Assembly (NCBI GenBank): GCA_004193595.1 | Contig: RPGQ01000001.1 | Span: 298,178 to 362,177 of the forward strand | Direction of reading: 5' to 3' | Length of the DNA stretch: 64,000 nucleotides | Source of the DNA: Desulfobacteraceae bacterium Eth-SRB2 | GTDB lineage: Bacteria > Desulfobacterota > Desulfobacteria > Desulfobacterales > UBA11574 | In this document: positions 55,079-63,231 of the stretch, in pieces | Numbering within the stretch: the stretch's first letter is position 1 | How the letters are laid out: each line of letters opens with the position of its first letter | The notes under the pieces: generated by a model | The model's database searches: none | What the model was told of the DNA's origin: nothing | Seen by the model: the letters and a program-made list of their open reading frames with translations, nothing else | Translations under genes and position numbers: made by a program

Positions 55079-55175
55079 CGTTTCGGGCGGTATATGATGC
55101 CCTATACAATAAATATAGGGAACGGGTCTCAACCTTAATTTTTTATGCGATGGATGTTGAATGATCTTCAACTTT

Positions 55176-55324
55176 GATGAACTCGTAAAAAGTCCGATTT
55201 AGACGGTTTCGTAAAAAGTTCAAATTCAAGGCGTGCAAATTTTGTAATCATGAGGCGTACTTTTCGTACGTTGAATGATTGCGAAATGCAGCACAACGCA
55301 GAAGTTGGACTTTTTACGAGACCG
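55176..55324. mobile_element. 149-bp palindromic MITE, copy D
   Basis: Same form as copy A. It is bounded exactly by TCAACTTT on both sides (55168-55175, 55325-55332), a perfect 8-bp target duplication, so it moved recently. Confidence 0.88.
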
Positions 55325-55499
55325 TCAACTTTGACAATGTTTCATTACCATATTATATATTTCAAATTTTTAACATAGCCAAAGGGTAAATTAGATTTCT
55401 GATTACAAAAAACAATTACGGGAAAAACTGGAGGGACTGTCAAGAAAATGGCAATCAAAAGGGTTGCCTTTCAGGTCAGGGCTTGAAAAACTTATCATT

Positions 55500-55850
55500 T
55501 TAAGACGCTGCTGTCAGGGACTTAACAGTATCAATTAAGACCTTGATTGAGCAAGGTTTTGAAAGGACGGCATCAAAATCGCTATTTTCAAGAAACCAAG
55601 GTGTTCCAGAGATGCCGATAATAGTTGTTAATTTTCTGGGTGAATTGCGGATATGCCGGGCCACGTCATTGCCATTAAGACCAGGTATTAGAATATCCGT
55701 TATAACCAAGTTAAATTGACCTTCAACAAATTTATTGATCCCTTCCTGCCCGCCTGTGGCTGTTTCAACATTTTAGCCGTACTTTGTTAATACTTGGTAA
55801 AGCATGCGGGCTATACTTTCTTCATCGTCAATGACCAAAATATTATTCAT
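55500..55850 (-). pseudogene. Receiver-domain gene with an internal stop
   Basis: The frame from ATG 55850 reads MNNILVIDDEESIARMLYQ, then VLTKYG, stop TAA at codon 25, then continues NVETATGGQEGINKF, ITDILIPGLNGND, ISGTPWFLEN, LSKPCS to the natural end. All receiver residues (DD, D, S/T, K) remain. One nonsense change would restore it, so the gene was lost recently or the base is an error. GGAGAATATCTC precedes the ATG. Confidence 0.72.
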
Positions 55851-55994
55851 GAGATATTCTCCGAGCAAATTAATTGAATAATCAACATTCGTATTCAATT
55901 TATCTCATTATGGCCGGTATGTCAACAACATATGGGATGTTTTCAGGCTTAATATACAATATATGGCAAGGCATATGAAAAACATAAATGATAC

Positions 55995-56164
55995 TTTAAC
56001 CTAAATTGAGCGATTTTTTACTCGATCTGCGCCGATCTCTTGCGCATCAAGGATTCGCGAAAATCCTCGACATATCCACGGGTATGCCTGTGGTTTTCGC
56101 GAACCCTTATGCATCAAGATCCCAGCACATCTCTTCGCAAAAAATCGCTCAATTTAGGTTTAAA
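55995..56164. mobile_element. Hairpin MITE, stem type 2
   Basis: TIR AACCTAAATTGAGCGATTTT and its complement. Inner hairpin CGCGAAAATCCTCGACATA, loop, TGCCTGTGGTTTTCGCG. Same loop as the element at 54924 but a different stem with both sides changed together. Confidence 0.72.
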
Positions 56165-56246
56165 TAAAATATTGGGAAAAAGTTGAGCGCCCGACGACCA
56201 TTTTTTTGTTCAGGAATATTATTTTTGAGGTGGTGATTACTGCAAT

Positions 56247-56418
56247 CTAAACAACGCGCCATAAACCCCTGTTTCTCGGCTGAACCTTTTCCAGATAATT
56301 TTTAAGGGATTTGTGAACGGCCTTGTTGACCACAAGTATATTGTCTTTCCCGGTCTTTGATTCTGTTATCTTTAGCGTGGGTATGTGGGTTTCAGACAAT
56401 CTGAATCTTAACTTTTAG
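56247..56418 (-). pseudogene. Possible tyrosine-recombinase (integrase) relic
   Basis: Translated on the minus strand: RLSETHIPTLKITESKTGKD then NILVVNKAVHKSLKNYLEKV. RLSE and the KTGK...N pattern resemble the catalytic Arg region and the beta strand of tyrosine recombinases. Only about 57 codons remain, with stops on both sides. Confidence 0.4.
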
Positions 56419-56636
56419 TGAAAAGTTAAAATCCAAATTTTACCCTAACTGATCGAAAGTCGAGGATGCCTCCCCGGTGAAATAGAAAAATAGTTTCCCA
56501 CAGTACGATCTGACGGCTATGCCCCGGCATTTTAACGGGGTCCTGCGGGGCAGGCGGGGCCAAGCGAACGAACTTGTATCTCGTTTACAGACGTGTTATG
56601 AAAATTCATCCAAATCTACTAAAATGCTAAGTAAAT

Positions 56637-56947
56637 CAAGTAAAAATCCGGGTCCAGAGGGCCCGGCTTTAATTATCCCCAGAGGGGATTAAGTTTGCCG
56701 GCATTTAACGATTTACGGAGTACTGGAGTATTAGAGTGGTGGAGTAATGGAAGAAACCCCTTTTTTCATCGCTCTCAAAAAACAGATCCCTGGAGAAAAT
56801 CTGAAAATTTAAAGGTCTTTTTTTTAAATCAACACTCCAATACTCCATTACTCCGGTTGTTTTATACGGGCAGAGCCATTGATCTCTGACCCCCGCAATG
56901 CGGGACAGGCATGGCCCTGAGGACCAGGTTTTTTAGAACCCAATAAA
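56637..56947. repeat. Octad inverted-repeat element, copy 2
   Basis: About 310 bp, almost identical to 45436-45752. The right arm has three octads instead of four. Confidence 0.8.
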
Positions 56948-57220
56948 TAATACGTTTTTCTCATTTTGTTTGCGATCCATTAAGATTCAATGCTTTTTGG
57001 TTTCGTTTAGGGTTCGCACAAAAATTACTTCGCAGAATTGGCGCTCAGATTTGGTTCAGATTTGGCTGATCCGAGAGAGTAAAACCACAGGAATAGCGAG
57101 CTATTTCGAGGCCAATTTTATAAGATCGGGTGCGAGTGAGGTATCAACCAAAGATGGGCTGAAGCTGAGATGTAAAAATGTGAAGTTATTTTTGCGCGAG
57201 CCCTTAGTTCGGAGGTTTGA

Positions 57221-57937
57221 TTGTTGAATGAATTAATAAATTTTATTTCTGCGTTCTGGGTAATTTTTTCTTTTTCCTTTCTGGTAGCCCTGACAGGTGC
57301 CATGTCCCCCGGCCCCCTATTGACGTATACTATTATCAAATCTGCTCGGACAACTAAACACGGTTATTTAATGGGATTATGGATAATAATTGGCCACGCA
57401 ATACTTGAAATGGGAATTGTCATTCTGTTGCTTTTAGGCTTCTCTTTTATCTTAAAAAATATCATTGTTATTCGCATTATCGGGATTGTCGGGGGAGTGA
57501 TACTTATTTTGTTCGGGGCATCCATCGTTCGAGACGTGTATTTTAGAAACATACCCACCGACTTCTTGAATCCACCTGACAGACAAAATAATGAAGCTCT
57601 GCCATTGTCTGGTAAAGGGCTGGAAAATCCGGTCATCGGAGGAATCATGGTTTCCATGTCCAATCCTTACTGGTGGATTTGGTGGGCCACTATAGGGCTC
57701 GCTTTTATGATACAGTATGAAATATCTTTCAGAGAGTGGCCAAAGCTTATAGCGTTTTTTCTGGGTCATGAAGCAGGGGATTTGATCTGGTATCTGATTG
57801 TTTCAACATTTGCATTTTTTGGTCTGCGTCGCCTGAACAAAAAAGCTTATTATGGAATTCTTGTATGTTGTGCATTTTTTATGATCGTGTTTGGTATTTA
57901 CCTGGGGATTTCTCCATTTTTGCACGATAGAATGTAA
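57221..57937 (+). CDS. LysE-family exporter
   Basis: 238 aa from a TTG with GGAGG five bases upstream. Six membrane helices; LTGAMSPGPLLTYTI holds the SPGP motif typical of LysE/RhtB exporters. Exports amino acids or related compounds; substrate not known. Confidence 0.87.
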   Translation: MLNELINFISAFWVIFSFSFLVALTGAMSPGPLLTYTIIKSARTTKHGYLMGLWIIIGHAILEMGIVILLLLGFSFILKNIIVIRIIGIVGGVILILFGASIVRDVYFRNIPTDFLNPPDRQNNEALPLSGKGLENPVIGGIMVSMSNPYWWIWWATIGLAFMIQYEISFREWPKLIAFFLGHEAGDLIWYLIVSTFAFFGLRRLNKKAYYGILVCCAFFMIVFGIYLGISPFLHDRM

Positions 57938-58236
57938 CCCATTGGGTTATTAGTGTTGGCATGTGGAATCAATAGATGAGCTATTCAGTCGGGAAGGAGT
58001 GCACACTTCTTTAACAGTATTCAGTAGTCACATCAAAAATACAGTGTGGGATTCGACCCATATTCCTCAATTGAAATAAATAAAGCGGATGCCATATATT
58101 GTGTTCCGGCTTTCGGTCTTCAAACTTTTGATATATGGAGAGCACCTTACCAATATATCAATATCAATTTAATTACAGATATCGTTAAAAGCAGGCTATA
58201 CAGATCGCTTTTTTTAATCAGATTAAATACTACGTC
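57938..58236. other. Intergenic before repeat copy 2
   Basis: Contains the short repeat CAATATCAATTTAATT at 58155. No gene. Confidence 0.4.
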
Positions 58237-58239
58237 TGC

Positions 58240-58376
58240 CTTGGCAGCCTCTTTCTTGTCAAGCCGTCTTGTCCCGTCGTCTTGTCGGGTCGTAGCTCGC
58301 AGAGCGAAGCCCGAAGCTCGAAGAGCGAAGTCGGAAGCTCACAGCGAAGGCTGATAATCAATGATCAAGGTTTGAC
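58240..58376. repeat. Dispersed repeat (CAGCCTCTTTCTTGTCAAG), copy 2
   Basis: As the copy at 52156 but with an extra CTTGTCGGGTCG and an extra AGAGCGAAGCCCGAAGCTCG segment, showing internal slippage. Confidence 0.7.
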
Positions 58377-58426
58377 CAGTTGCCCTATTAGTCGGCAGTT
58401 ATACAAAAACTCCCGAAACTACCTCA

Positions 58427-58657
58427 TCAATCAATAAGCTCAAGCATATATCTTTTTCCAGCCTTTCCAGAACATGCATTTAATAAATCCCGAATGGCAT
58501 TAACTGTCCTGCCTTTTTTACCAATGACTTTGCCCATATCACTCTTAGCCACCCTTAGTTCCAATACAGTTGTTTGGGAACTTACAACTTCATCTACCTG
58601 TACCTGTTCCGGGTTGTCTACCAGTGATTGTGCAATTTTGATTAGAAGGTTTTTCAT
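58427..58657 (-). CDS. KH-domain RNA-binding protein, KhpA-like
   Basis: 76 aa with GGAGACC before the ATG. GKVIGKKGRTVNAIRDLL is the KH GxxG loop. Small KhpA proteins bind RNA and in other bacteria work with KhpB. Separate from rpsP/rimM genes, where it often lies, in this window. Confidence 0.9.
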   Translation of the reverse strand: MKNLLIKIAQSLVDNPEQVQVDEVVSSQTTVLELRVAKSDMGKVIGKKGRTVNAIRDLLNACSGKAGKRYMLELID

Positions 58658-58811
58658 GGGGATGGTCTCCTTATCTGGTCAAGTACATCTCGTCATGTTT
58701 TAGTTATGCGGATCTCTTCACAATATTACTGCGCCATTTTTGAATGAATTCTTCACAATGATCATGGTGACCCCAGTCTATAGGATGTCCCGGAATCTCC
58801 CCGTATTGGCT

Positions 58812-59729
58812 TTACCGCCTCCAGTTGATTAACTCCGACGATGCCGCTTTTGTCAGAATGCTCAGATTCTCTTTGGAGTTAAAAAGTTTTTCACACAACT
58901 CACACTTTCTATATTGAACAATTTCACGGGCCTTGAATCCTAAATAGGAAGCCATGTTTGTAAGCCCCATGGTCCTGATAAGATGATACAATACATGGAT
59001 TTCCTTTTTCCGAAACAACGCGTCGATGCTATCACTGCGAAGGTTTCCAAGATATAAAAAGTGTGTGTTTGAAAAGCGATTTGCCGCGTCACAACAGGCA
59101 AACATGTCCAGTTCCGGAGAAAGGTATGGATTCATTGAACACACATTGGGTGGATAATCTGTAAATACCCGTTGACGATCGAATTCACCTGCACGACCGA
59201 AATAAATGACAGGTTCCGGAAAAAATTTTAAGTGATGATGCCGCAGAAACTGTTCAAACGAATCATCCTTTTTTGAAAAATCAGTAACAAAGGAGATAAA
59301 ATAATCAAGACCATGCTTTTGACAGCTTAACGCCGCGCGAACGATGTTTTCACGGTTAACATGTTGCTGATGCCAGCGACTGTAACTGAGCCGAAATTGC
59401 GACAAACCCTTTGACATCAATTCTGAAACGACGCGATCTGTTTCTTCCCGTGTCTTTGCCCAGTATCCGTTGGTAACAATTCTTGAATAGATCCCATTTT
59501 TCCTGCAAAGCTGAATCAATTTGCAGATATCATCAAAAAACAAAAGCGGTTCACCCGCTGTAAAGCTGATACCCGTAACATGACAACGGGCCATCTCTTG
59601 AATAATATCTTTCGCGCGGTCAAAGTCCATTTTTGCGGTTCCGGGCAACGCGTCCGCGGCAACACAATGACCACACCTAATGTTACATTTAGTTGAATAT
59701 CCAAATGCGATTTGTCGAACTGGGTTCAT
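58812..59729 (-). CDS. Radical SAM protein with C-terminal cysteines
   Basis: 305 aa from ATG 59729, which has AAGGAC 11 bases upstream; a TTG at 59777 would extend it by 16 residues. Cluster motif C-x3-C-x2-C in CNIRCGHCVAAD, then ISFTAGEPLLF. Further cysteines in PNVCSMNPY, FACCDAAN and CELCEKL suggest a SPASM-like auxiliary cluster. Such proteins often modify peptides, but no precursor peptide gene was found next to it. After the stop, 35 codons remain open in the same frame. Confidence 0.82.
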   Translation of the reverse strand: MNPVRQIAFGYSTKCNIRCGHCVAADALPGTAKMDFDRAKDIIQEMARCHVTGISFTAGEPLLFFDDICKLIQLCRKNGIYSRIVTNGYWAKTREETDRVVSELMSKGLSQFRLSYSRWHQQHVNRENIVRAALSCQKHGLDYFISFVTDFSKKDDSFEQFLRHHHLKFFPEPVIYFGRAGEFDRQRVFTDYPPNVCSMNPYLSPELDMFACCDAANRFSNTHFLYLGNLRSDSIDALFRKKEIHVLYHLIRTMGLTNMASYLGFKAREIVQYRKCELCEKLFNSKENLSILTKAASSELINWRR

Positions 59730-59824
59730 TTTAATAAACGTCCTTTTGAAGTCCCTTGATAATTTATCAAAAGTCAAGGGCAGACCACGGTTTCATTTCA
59801 AGGTAATTTCAGCTTTTTTTAGTT

Positions 59825-60607
59825 TTACCGGTCATTTTTAAATAGATTCTGTATCTGGCCCGGAATTGCCGGTGTGGTGACGGTTTCCGGCTCTGTTCCG
59901 CCCGGCAGTCGAAATGTGAGCGCGTGCGCATGCAGCGCAAGACGATCAAAGGCAAAATTCTTTTTCAGATAATCTGCGGCCCGTTTGGAGCCGTAACGGG
60001 CGTCGCCGACCACCGCGTGACCGGACAGCTTTGCGTGGCGCCGGATCTGATGCTTGCGGCCGGAGAGAAGTTCAATTTCCACCATCGTGTAATGGGCACT
60101 GCGGTCAAGGATTCGGTAACGTGTTCCGGCAGGCTGCCGTGGTCCGGCGCCTTCGGGCTGACGGCGTCCACCGGCAGTTTTGGCAAGCGCCCAGCGCCAT
60201 GTTCCCCACGGGTCGGCTCCTTGCGGGTTTTCCAGCATGCCATGCAAAATAGCGACATATCGTTTTTTTACCTGACGGGATTCAAACTGCTTTGAAAAAA
60301 ATCGAAACATTTCCGGGGTACCGGCCAGTAGAATAATGCCGCTTGTCTCCTTGTCGAGTCGATGAACAGGATTGACTCTGAAATCCGAGTCCATATCTAT
60401 CTGAGCTAAAACGGACGGTTCTTTTTGAATAAACGCAGATGCCAGGGAGCAAACATCTCGCCCGGGTTCGTTGTGCACGGTAATGCCGGCGGGTTTATCC
60501 ACCACCAGCCAGCCCTTTCCGGCGGCGAGCACCGGTATAGGTAATGATTTGCTGTCAATGATTATCATCGGATCTTTTTGTTGATATGAAAGTACGGCAC
60601 CTGGCAT
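59825..60607 (-). CDS. RluA-family pseudouridine synthase
   Basis: 260 aa. Catalytic D85 in VHRLDKETSGII. WLVVDKPAGITVHNEPG at the start is the RluA opening, and VEIELLSGRKHQIRRHAKLS is the second family motif. It isomerises uridine in rRNA or tRNA. Site not predictable. AAGG lies eight bases before the ATG at 60607. Confidence 0.93.
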   Translation of the reverse strand: MPGAVLSYQQKDPMIIIDSKSLPIPVLAAGKGWLVVDKPAGITVHNEPGRDVCSLASAFIQKEPSVLAQIDMDSDFRVNPVHRLDKETSGIILLAGTPEMFRFFSKQFESRQVKKRYVAILHGMLENPQGADPWGTWRWALAKTAGGRRQPEGAGPRQPAGTRYRILDRSAHYTMVEIELLSGRKHQIRRHAKLSGHAVVGDARYGSKRAADYLKKNFAFDRLALHAHALTFRLPGGTEPETVTTPAIPGQIQNLFKNDR

Positions 60608-60695
60608 ATTGGCGGCCTTTATAAATCTATTTGTCGAGTTAATTACTTATTTATGGATGTGACATAGATTCCTATGATCAAGGTGACCACATTAC

Positions 60696-61079
60696 CTACA
60701 ATTCCGGAAAAATGAATTGGAAAAATAAAACCAGTATTGCAGCCCAAATCAGAGTGCTAACAATCGCAAGCTGAAATGTATTTTTGAAATTTAGAAAAAT
60801 TAAAGGAAAGAAAAAGATCTGGCGGAGTGGACCAAATATTCCAAAGGATTTGCTACTCTGAACCAAAGCCTCCCGCGTATTTTGATACTTCCCTTCGTTC
60901 ACCTGTTTCATCAACTTGCTTGATTGTAATCCATAGATCCCAAATATAAAAAGCAACAACCAAACTGGTGTATATAAAACTAGTTTCTCCTCTGATAAAG
61001 AATCGAATCTAAACATGTAAATATAGATAAAATTTATCAGAGCTAAGACAATTGCTGTTATATAAATTCTAATCATCAT
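60696..61079 (-). CDS. Hypothetical membrane protein, four helices
   Basis: 127 aa. Helices at about 4-22, 38-52, 84-100 and 104-124. The central loop is charged (SSKLMKQVNEGKYQNTREAL). No family recognised. Confidence 0.62.
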   Translation of the reverse strand: MMIRIYITAIVLALINFIYIYMFRFDSLSEEKLVLYTPVWLLLFIFGIYGLQSSKLMKQVNEGKYQNTREALVQSSKSFGIFGPLRQIFFFPLIFLNFKNTFQLAIVSTLIWAAILVLFFQFIFPEL

Positions 61080-61225
61080 TTTCTTTATTTCCTAATATTA
61101 TGTGGCACCAGATAAAGGATTCACAACCGATCCCTCTCTTCTTACTGATCATATCGTGTCGCTAAGATAGACTGCAATAACAACGATTTTTACCCTGCTG
61201 AGAAAGTGACCACAAATCTGCTATG

Positions 61226-61355
61226 TTTGACCCTGACAACCTCTTTCTTGTCAAGCCGTCTCGTCCCGTGGCCTTGTCGGGTCATCTTGTCGGGTCGAAG
61301 CTCGAAGTCGGAAGCTCACAGCGAAGGCTGATAAACAATGACCAAGGTTTGGCCC
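61226..61355. repeat. Dispersed repeat (CAGCCTCTTTCTTGTCAAG-like), copy 3
   Basis: Same family as 52156 and 58240; begins ACAACCTCTTTCTTGTCAAG and has the CTTGTCGGGTC unit twice. It ends GATAAACAATGACCAAGGTT. Unit-number variation is again visible. Confidence 0.65.
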
Positions 61356-61374
61356 CAATCATTCTGGGTTGTGG

Positions 61375-61766
61375 GACATACCTCCGTTGATGATTACAGC
61401 AACCCTTGACGATGGCTGGGCCATGGACTCGAAGTTATCCGGATGTTTTTTGAAGCAGCCGGTCTTGAAATCATTGAACTCGGACTACTTGTGACGCCTG
61501 AAAAAATCATAACCGCATGTAAAAAAAACAAACCTGATTTATTAGGATTAACCGTTCTCCAGTTTGATTCAGAGGAAAACATTTTAATGATAAGCGGAAA
61601 CCTCCCGTCAAAAACAAAAATAATTGCAGGAGGACCGGTTTTTACGGCAAATCGTGGATTTGCCCGGCGGACAGGTATTCATTTCACAGCAAAGAATGTA
61701 GCCTATTTTATCCGGTTTCTGCTTCAGTTTGAAAGCAAAGTAACTTATATTGAAAAGACGCCCTAA
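61375..61766 (+). pseudogene. Relic of a B12-binding-domain protein
   Basis: From the ATG at 61443 the frame reads MFFEAAGLEIIELGLLVTPE, like the second half of a cobalamin-binding domain (DxHxxG...GxS type). The expected start, ITATLDDG, is in another frame just upstream (61387-61415), so a frameshift separates them, and the histidine motif region is damaged. The protein ends after 108 residues, shorter than a complete domain with its partner domain. Confidence 0.55.
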
Positions 61767-61892
61767 CTGTTCATTGATTATTACTCCTATTAGCAAGCAC
61801 TTTCTGCACGAACGTGCCATATTATATGCTTTGAGCAACAGCCTTTTTAGCTTTAACACCAATACCTTGCCTAACAAAAAGATATTTTTGTC

Positions 61893-61926
61893 AACTTATT
61901 GTCAATCAAAATTGAATTTTATTGTC
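61893..61926 (-). promoter_or_regulatory. Paired TTGACAAT boxes at the 3' end of the wHTH gene
   Basis: On the minus strand, TTGACAATAAAA and TTGACAATAAG start 23 bp apart; a third, TTGACAAAAAT, follows 11 bp later. The first box is inside the last codons of the gene (VDNKIQF, stop). Confidence 0.55.
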
Positions 61927-62937
61927 AACCACATGTTCAATAACCGGTTTTAAAGCAGGGCTCAGATTTTCGATTTTTATAACTTTATCCGGATGTGCTT
62001 TTTTAAAAACCCGGAATATTTCGTCTGCAAATCCTTGCCCAATTGATTTAACCCCCTTAAAATCGAGAATAATTTCTTTGAATTTATCGAGACCATAAAG
62101 CAACCTTTTGGCTTCGGACCGTGAAACATAATCTTGGTGAAAAAGCTTTACCAAAGCCTTTGTTCTATCAAATCTATAATCAAATTCTTCCGGTGCGAAA
62201 TGAGAAAAAATTTCATCAAGTTTTCTCTTTGAGCGCCTGCTGATACTAAAAACCACTTCAGTCCCTTTAATAAATTTCATTTCTTCGACAAAAACATCTT
62301 TTTTCTGATTATCAAAACTAAGTTTAATTTTATGAGACCTGAAAAAGATAACATCCGATGCTTTCGAGGTGAAAAATATTCCCTCTCCAGTATGCTTCTC
62401 TTCCATGGTGGTTGTTTTTCCTTTTAACAATTCCCCAACAGCAGCGTTTTCATCATCCAGATTAAATTTTGTAAAGATTGAATAAAAGAGTCCTATTCCA
62501 AAGTCCCTGATGCGAAAACTAATCTTGTAAGAATCAATTACCAACTCAATGATACAATTCTTGGATTTAGAATGATCGATTGCATTGTTTAACATCTCAG
62601 TGAATGCATATCTGACTATTTTGAAAGCACGATCACTGAGTTCATTTTTTAGATTTAAAAGCGGCACCAAATCATGAAATACTTTATCTTCTTCAAGACC
62701 TGTCAAAGTATACGTTTTTTCAATACGTTTTTTCAATTTCACTTTTTTGTCGTCTAATGAAGTTCTATAAATCACCCCTTTGGTAATACCCTTTTTTACC
62801 ACCCGCTCGTTTTGTATTAATTCTTTTAAGTGTTTATTAACAGCTTGTCTGGATATTCCTAAATATTCTGATAGCTGTTTACCGGTAGCATCTTGATTTT
62901 TCTCAATAAATTTATATATTTTCTTTCTTGCATTCAT
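61906..62937 (-). CDS. wHTH - GHKL ATPase - DUF4325 (STAS-like) regulator
   Basis: 343 aa. N-terminal winged helix (IYKFIEKNQDATGKQLSEYL, then SRQAVNKHLKELI), a GHKL ATPase domain with N-box TEMLNNAIDHS and DFGIGLF, then a DUF4325 domain (LLYGLDKFKEIILDFKGVKS). This combination resembles anti-sigma/anti-anti-sigma parts merged with a DNA-binding unit. Paired TTGACAAT boxes lie both upstream (62951-62984) and at the 3' end. Likely an autoregulated transcription factor with ATP- or partner-gated control. Confidence 0.82.
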   Translation of the reverse strand: MNARKKIYKFIEKNQDATGKQLSEYLGISRQAVNKHLKELIQNERVVKKGITKGVIYRTSLDDKKVKLKKRIEKTYTLTGLEEDKVFHDLVPLLNLKNELSDRAFKIVRYAFTEMLNNAIDHSKSKNCIIELVIDSYKISFRIRDFGIGLFYSIFTKFNLDDENAAVGELLKGKTTTMEEKHTGEGIFFTSKASDVIFFRSHKIKLSFDNQKKDVFVEEMKFIKGTEVVFSISRRSKRKLDEIFSHFAPEEFDYRFDRTKALVKLFHQDYVSRSEAKRLLYGLDKFKEIILDFKGVKSIGQGFADEIFRVFKKAHPDKVIKIENLSPALKPVIEHVVDNKIQF

Positions 62938-62950
62938 AGGACTATTTTAT

Positions 62951-62984
62951 TTATTGTCAACTTTTTTTTAATTTTATTGTCAAC
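62951..62984 (-). promoter_or_regulatory. Paired TTGACAAT boxes, promoter of the wHTH gene
   Basis: On the minus strand GTTGACAATAA occurs twice, 23 bp apart, ending 13 bp before the start codon. Matches the pair at 6780 in sequence, spacing and distance to the start codon. Confidence 0.62.
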
Positions 62985-63067
62985 ATTATCTTTACAAAAA
63001 AAAACCTACAGTGATTGCCTTTGCGATCTTTTATCCGAAAAACACCGAAATCAAGGGAGACCACATT

Positions 63068-63199
63068 ATGACTAACGCTGTGTCTATCGTTCTTTTCAAC
63101 CGGGATACAGTTTTCAAATATCAATCTTTCACCATTATAGTCTATTTTAAAGGGGATAAAGTTATAATCGAATGGACGTCCCCAAGATCACATTTATGA
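63068..63199 (+). CDS. Possible small protein, 43 aa
   Basis: AAGGGAGACCACATT precedes an ATG. The frame reads TNAVSIVLFNRDTVFKYQSF, then TIIVYFKGDKVIIEW and ends SPRSHL. The ribosome site is good, but no similarity is recognised. Confidence 0.33.
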   Translation: MTNAVSIVLFNRDTVFKYQSFTIIVYFKGDKVIIEWTSPRSHL

Positions 63200-63231
63200 A
63201 ACCGTCATTTTTAAGCCTCGAAACTCTCTGG

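Larger units (their letters stand above)
55851..57220. other. 1.37-kb gene-free region with relics and repeats
   Basis: Includes the hairpin MITE (55995-56164), an integrase relic (56247-56418), the octad element copy 2 (56637-56947), and then 270 bp with nothing recognised. GC-rich hairpins lie at about 56540-56565. Confidence 0.55.

Noticed and set aside
45490..56889. Two similar reading frames (about 65-77 codons) starting MPAFNDLRSTGVLEWWS
   Set aside because: They are the two copies of the octad repeat element read as protein; octads force a repeating frame and there is no ribosome site.
58680..58811. RiPP precursor gene next to the radical SAM gene
   Set aside because: No start codon with a ribosome site was found in the spaces on either side; the open frame after the stop has no start.
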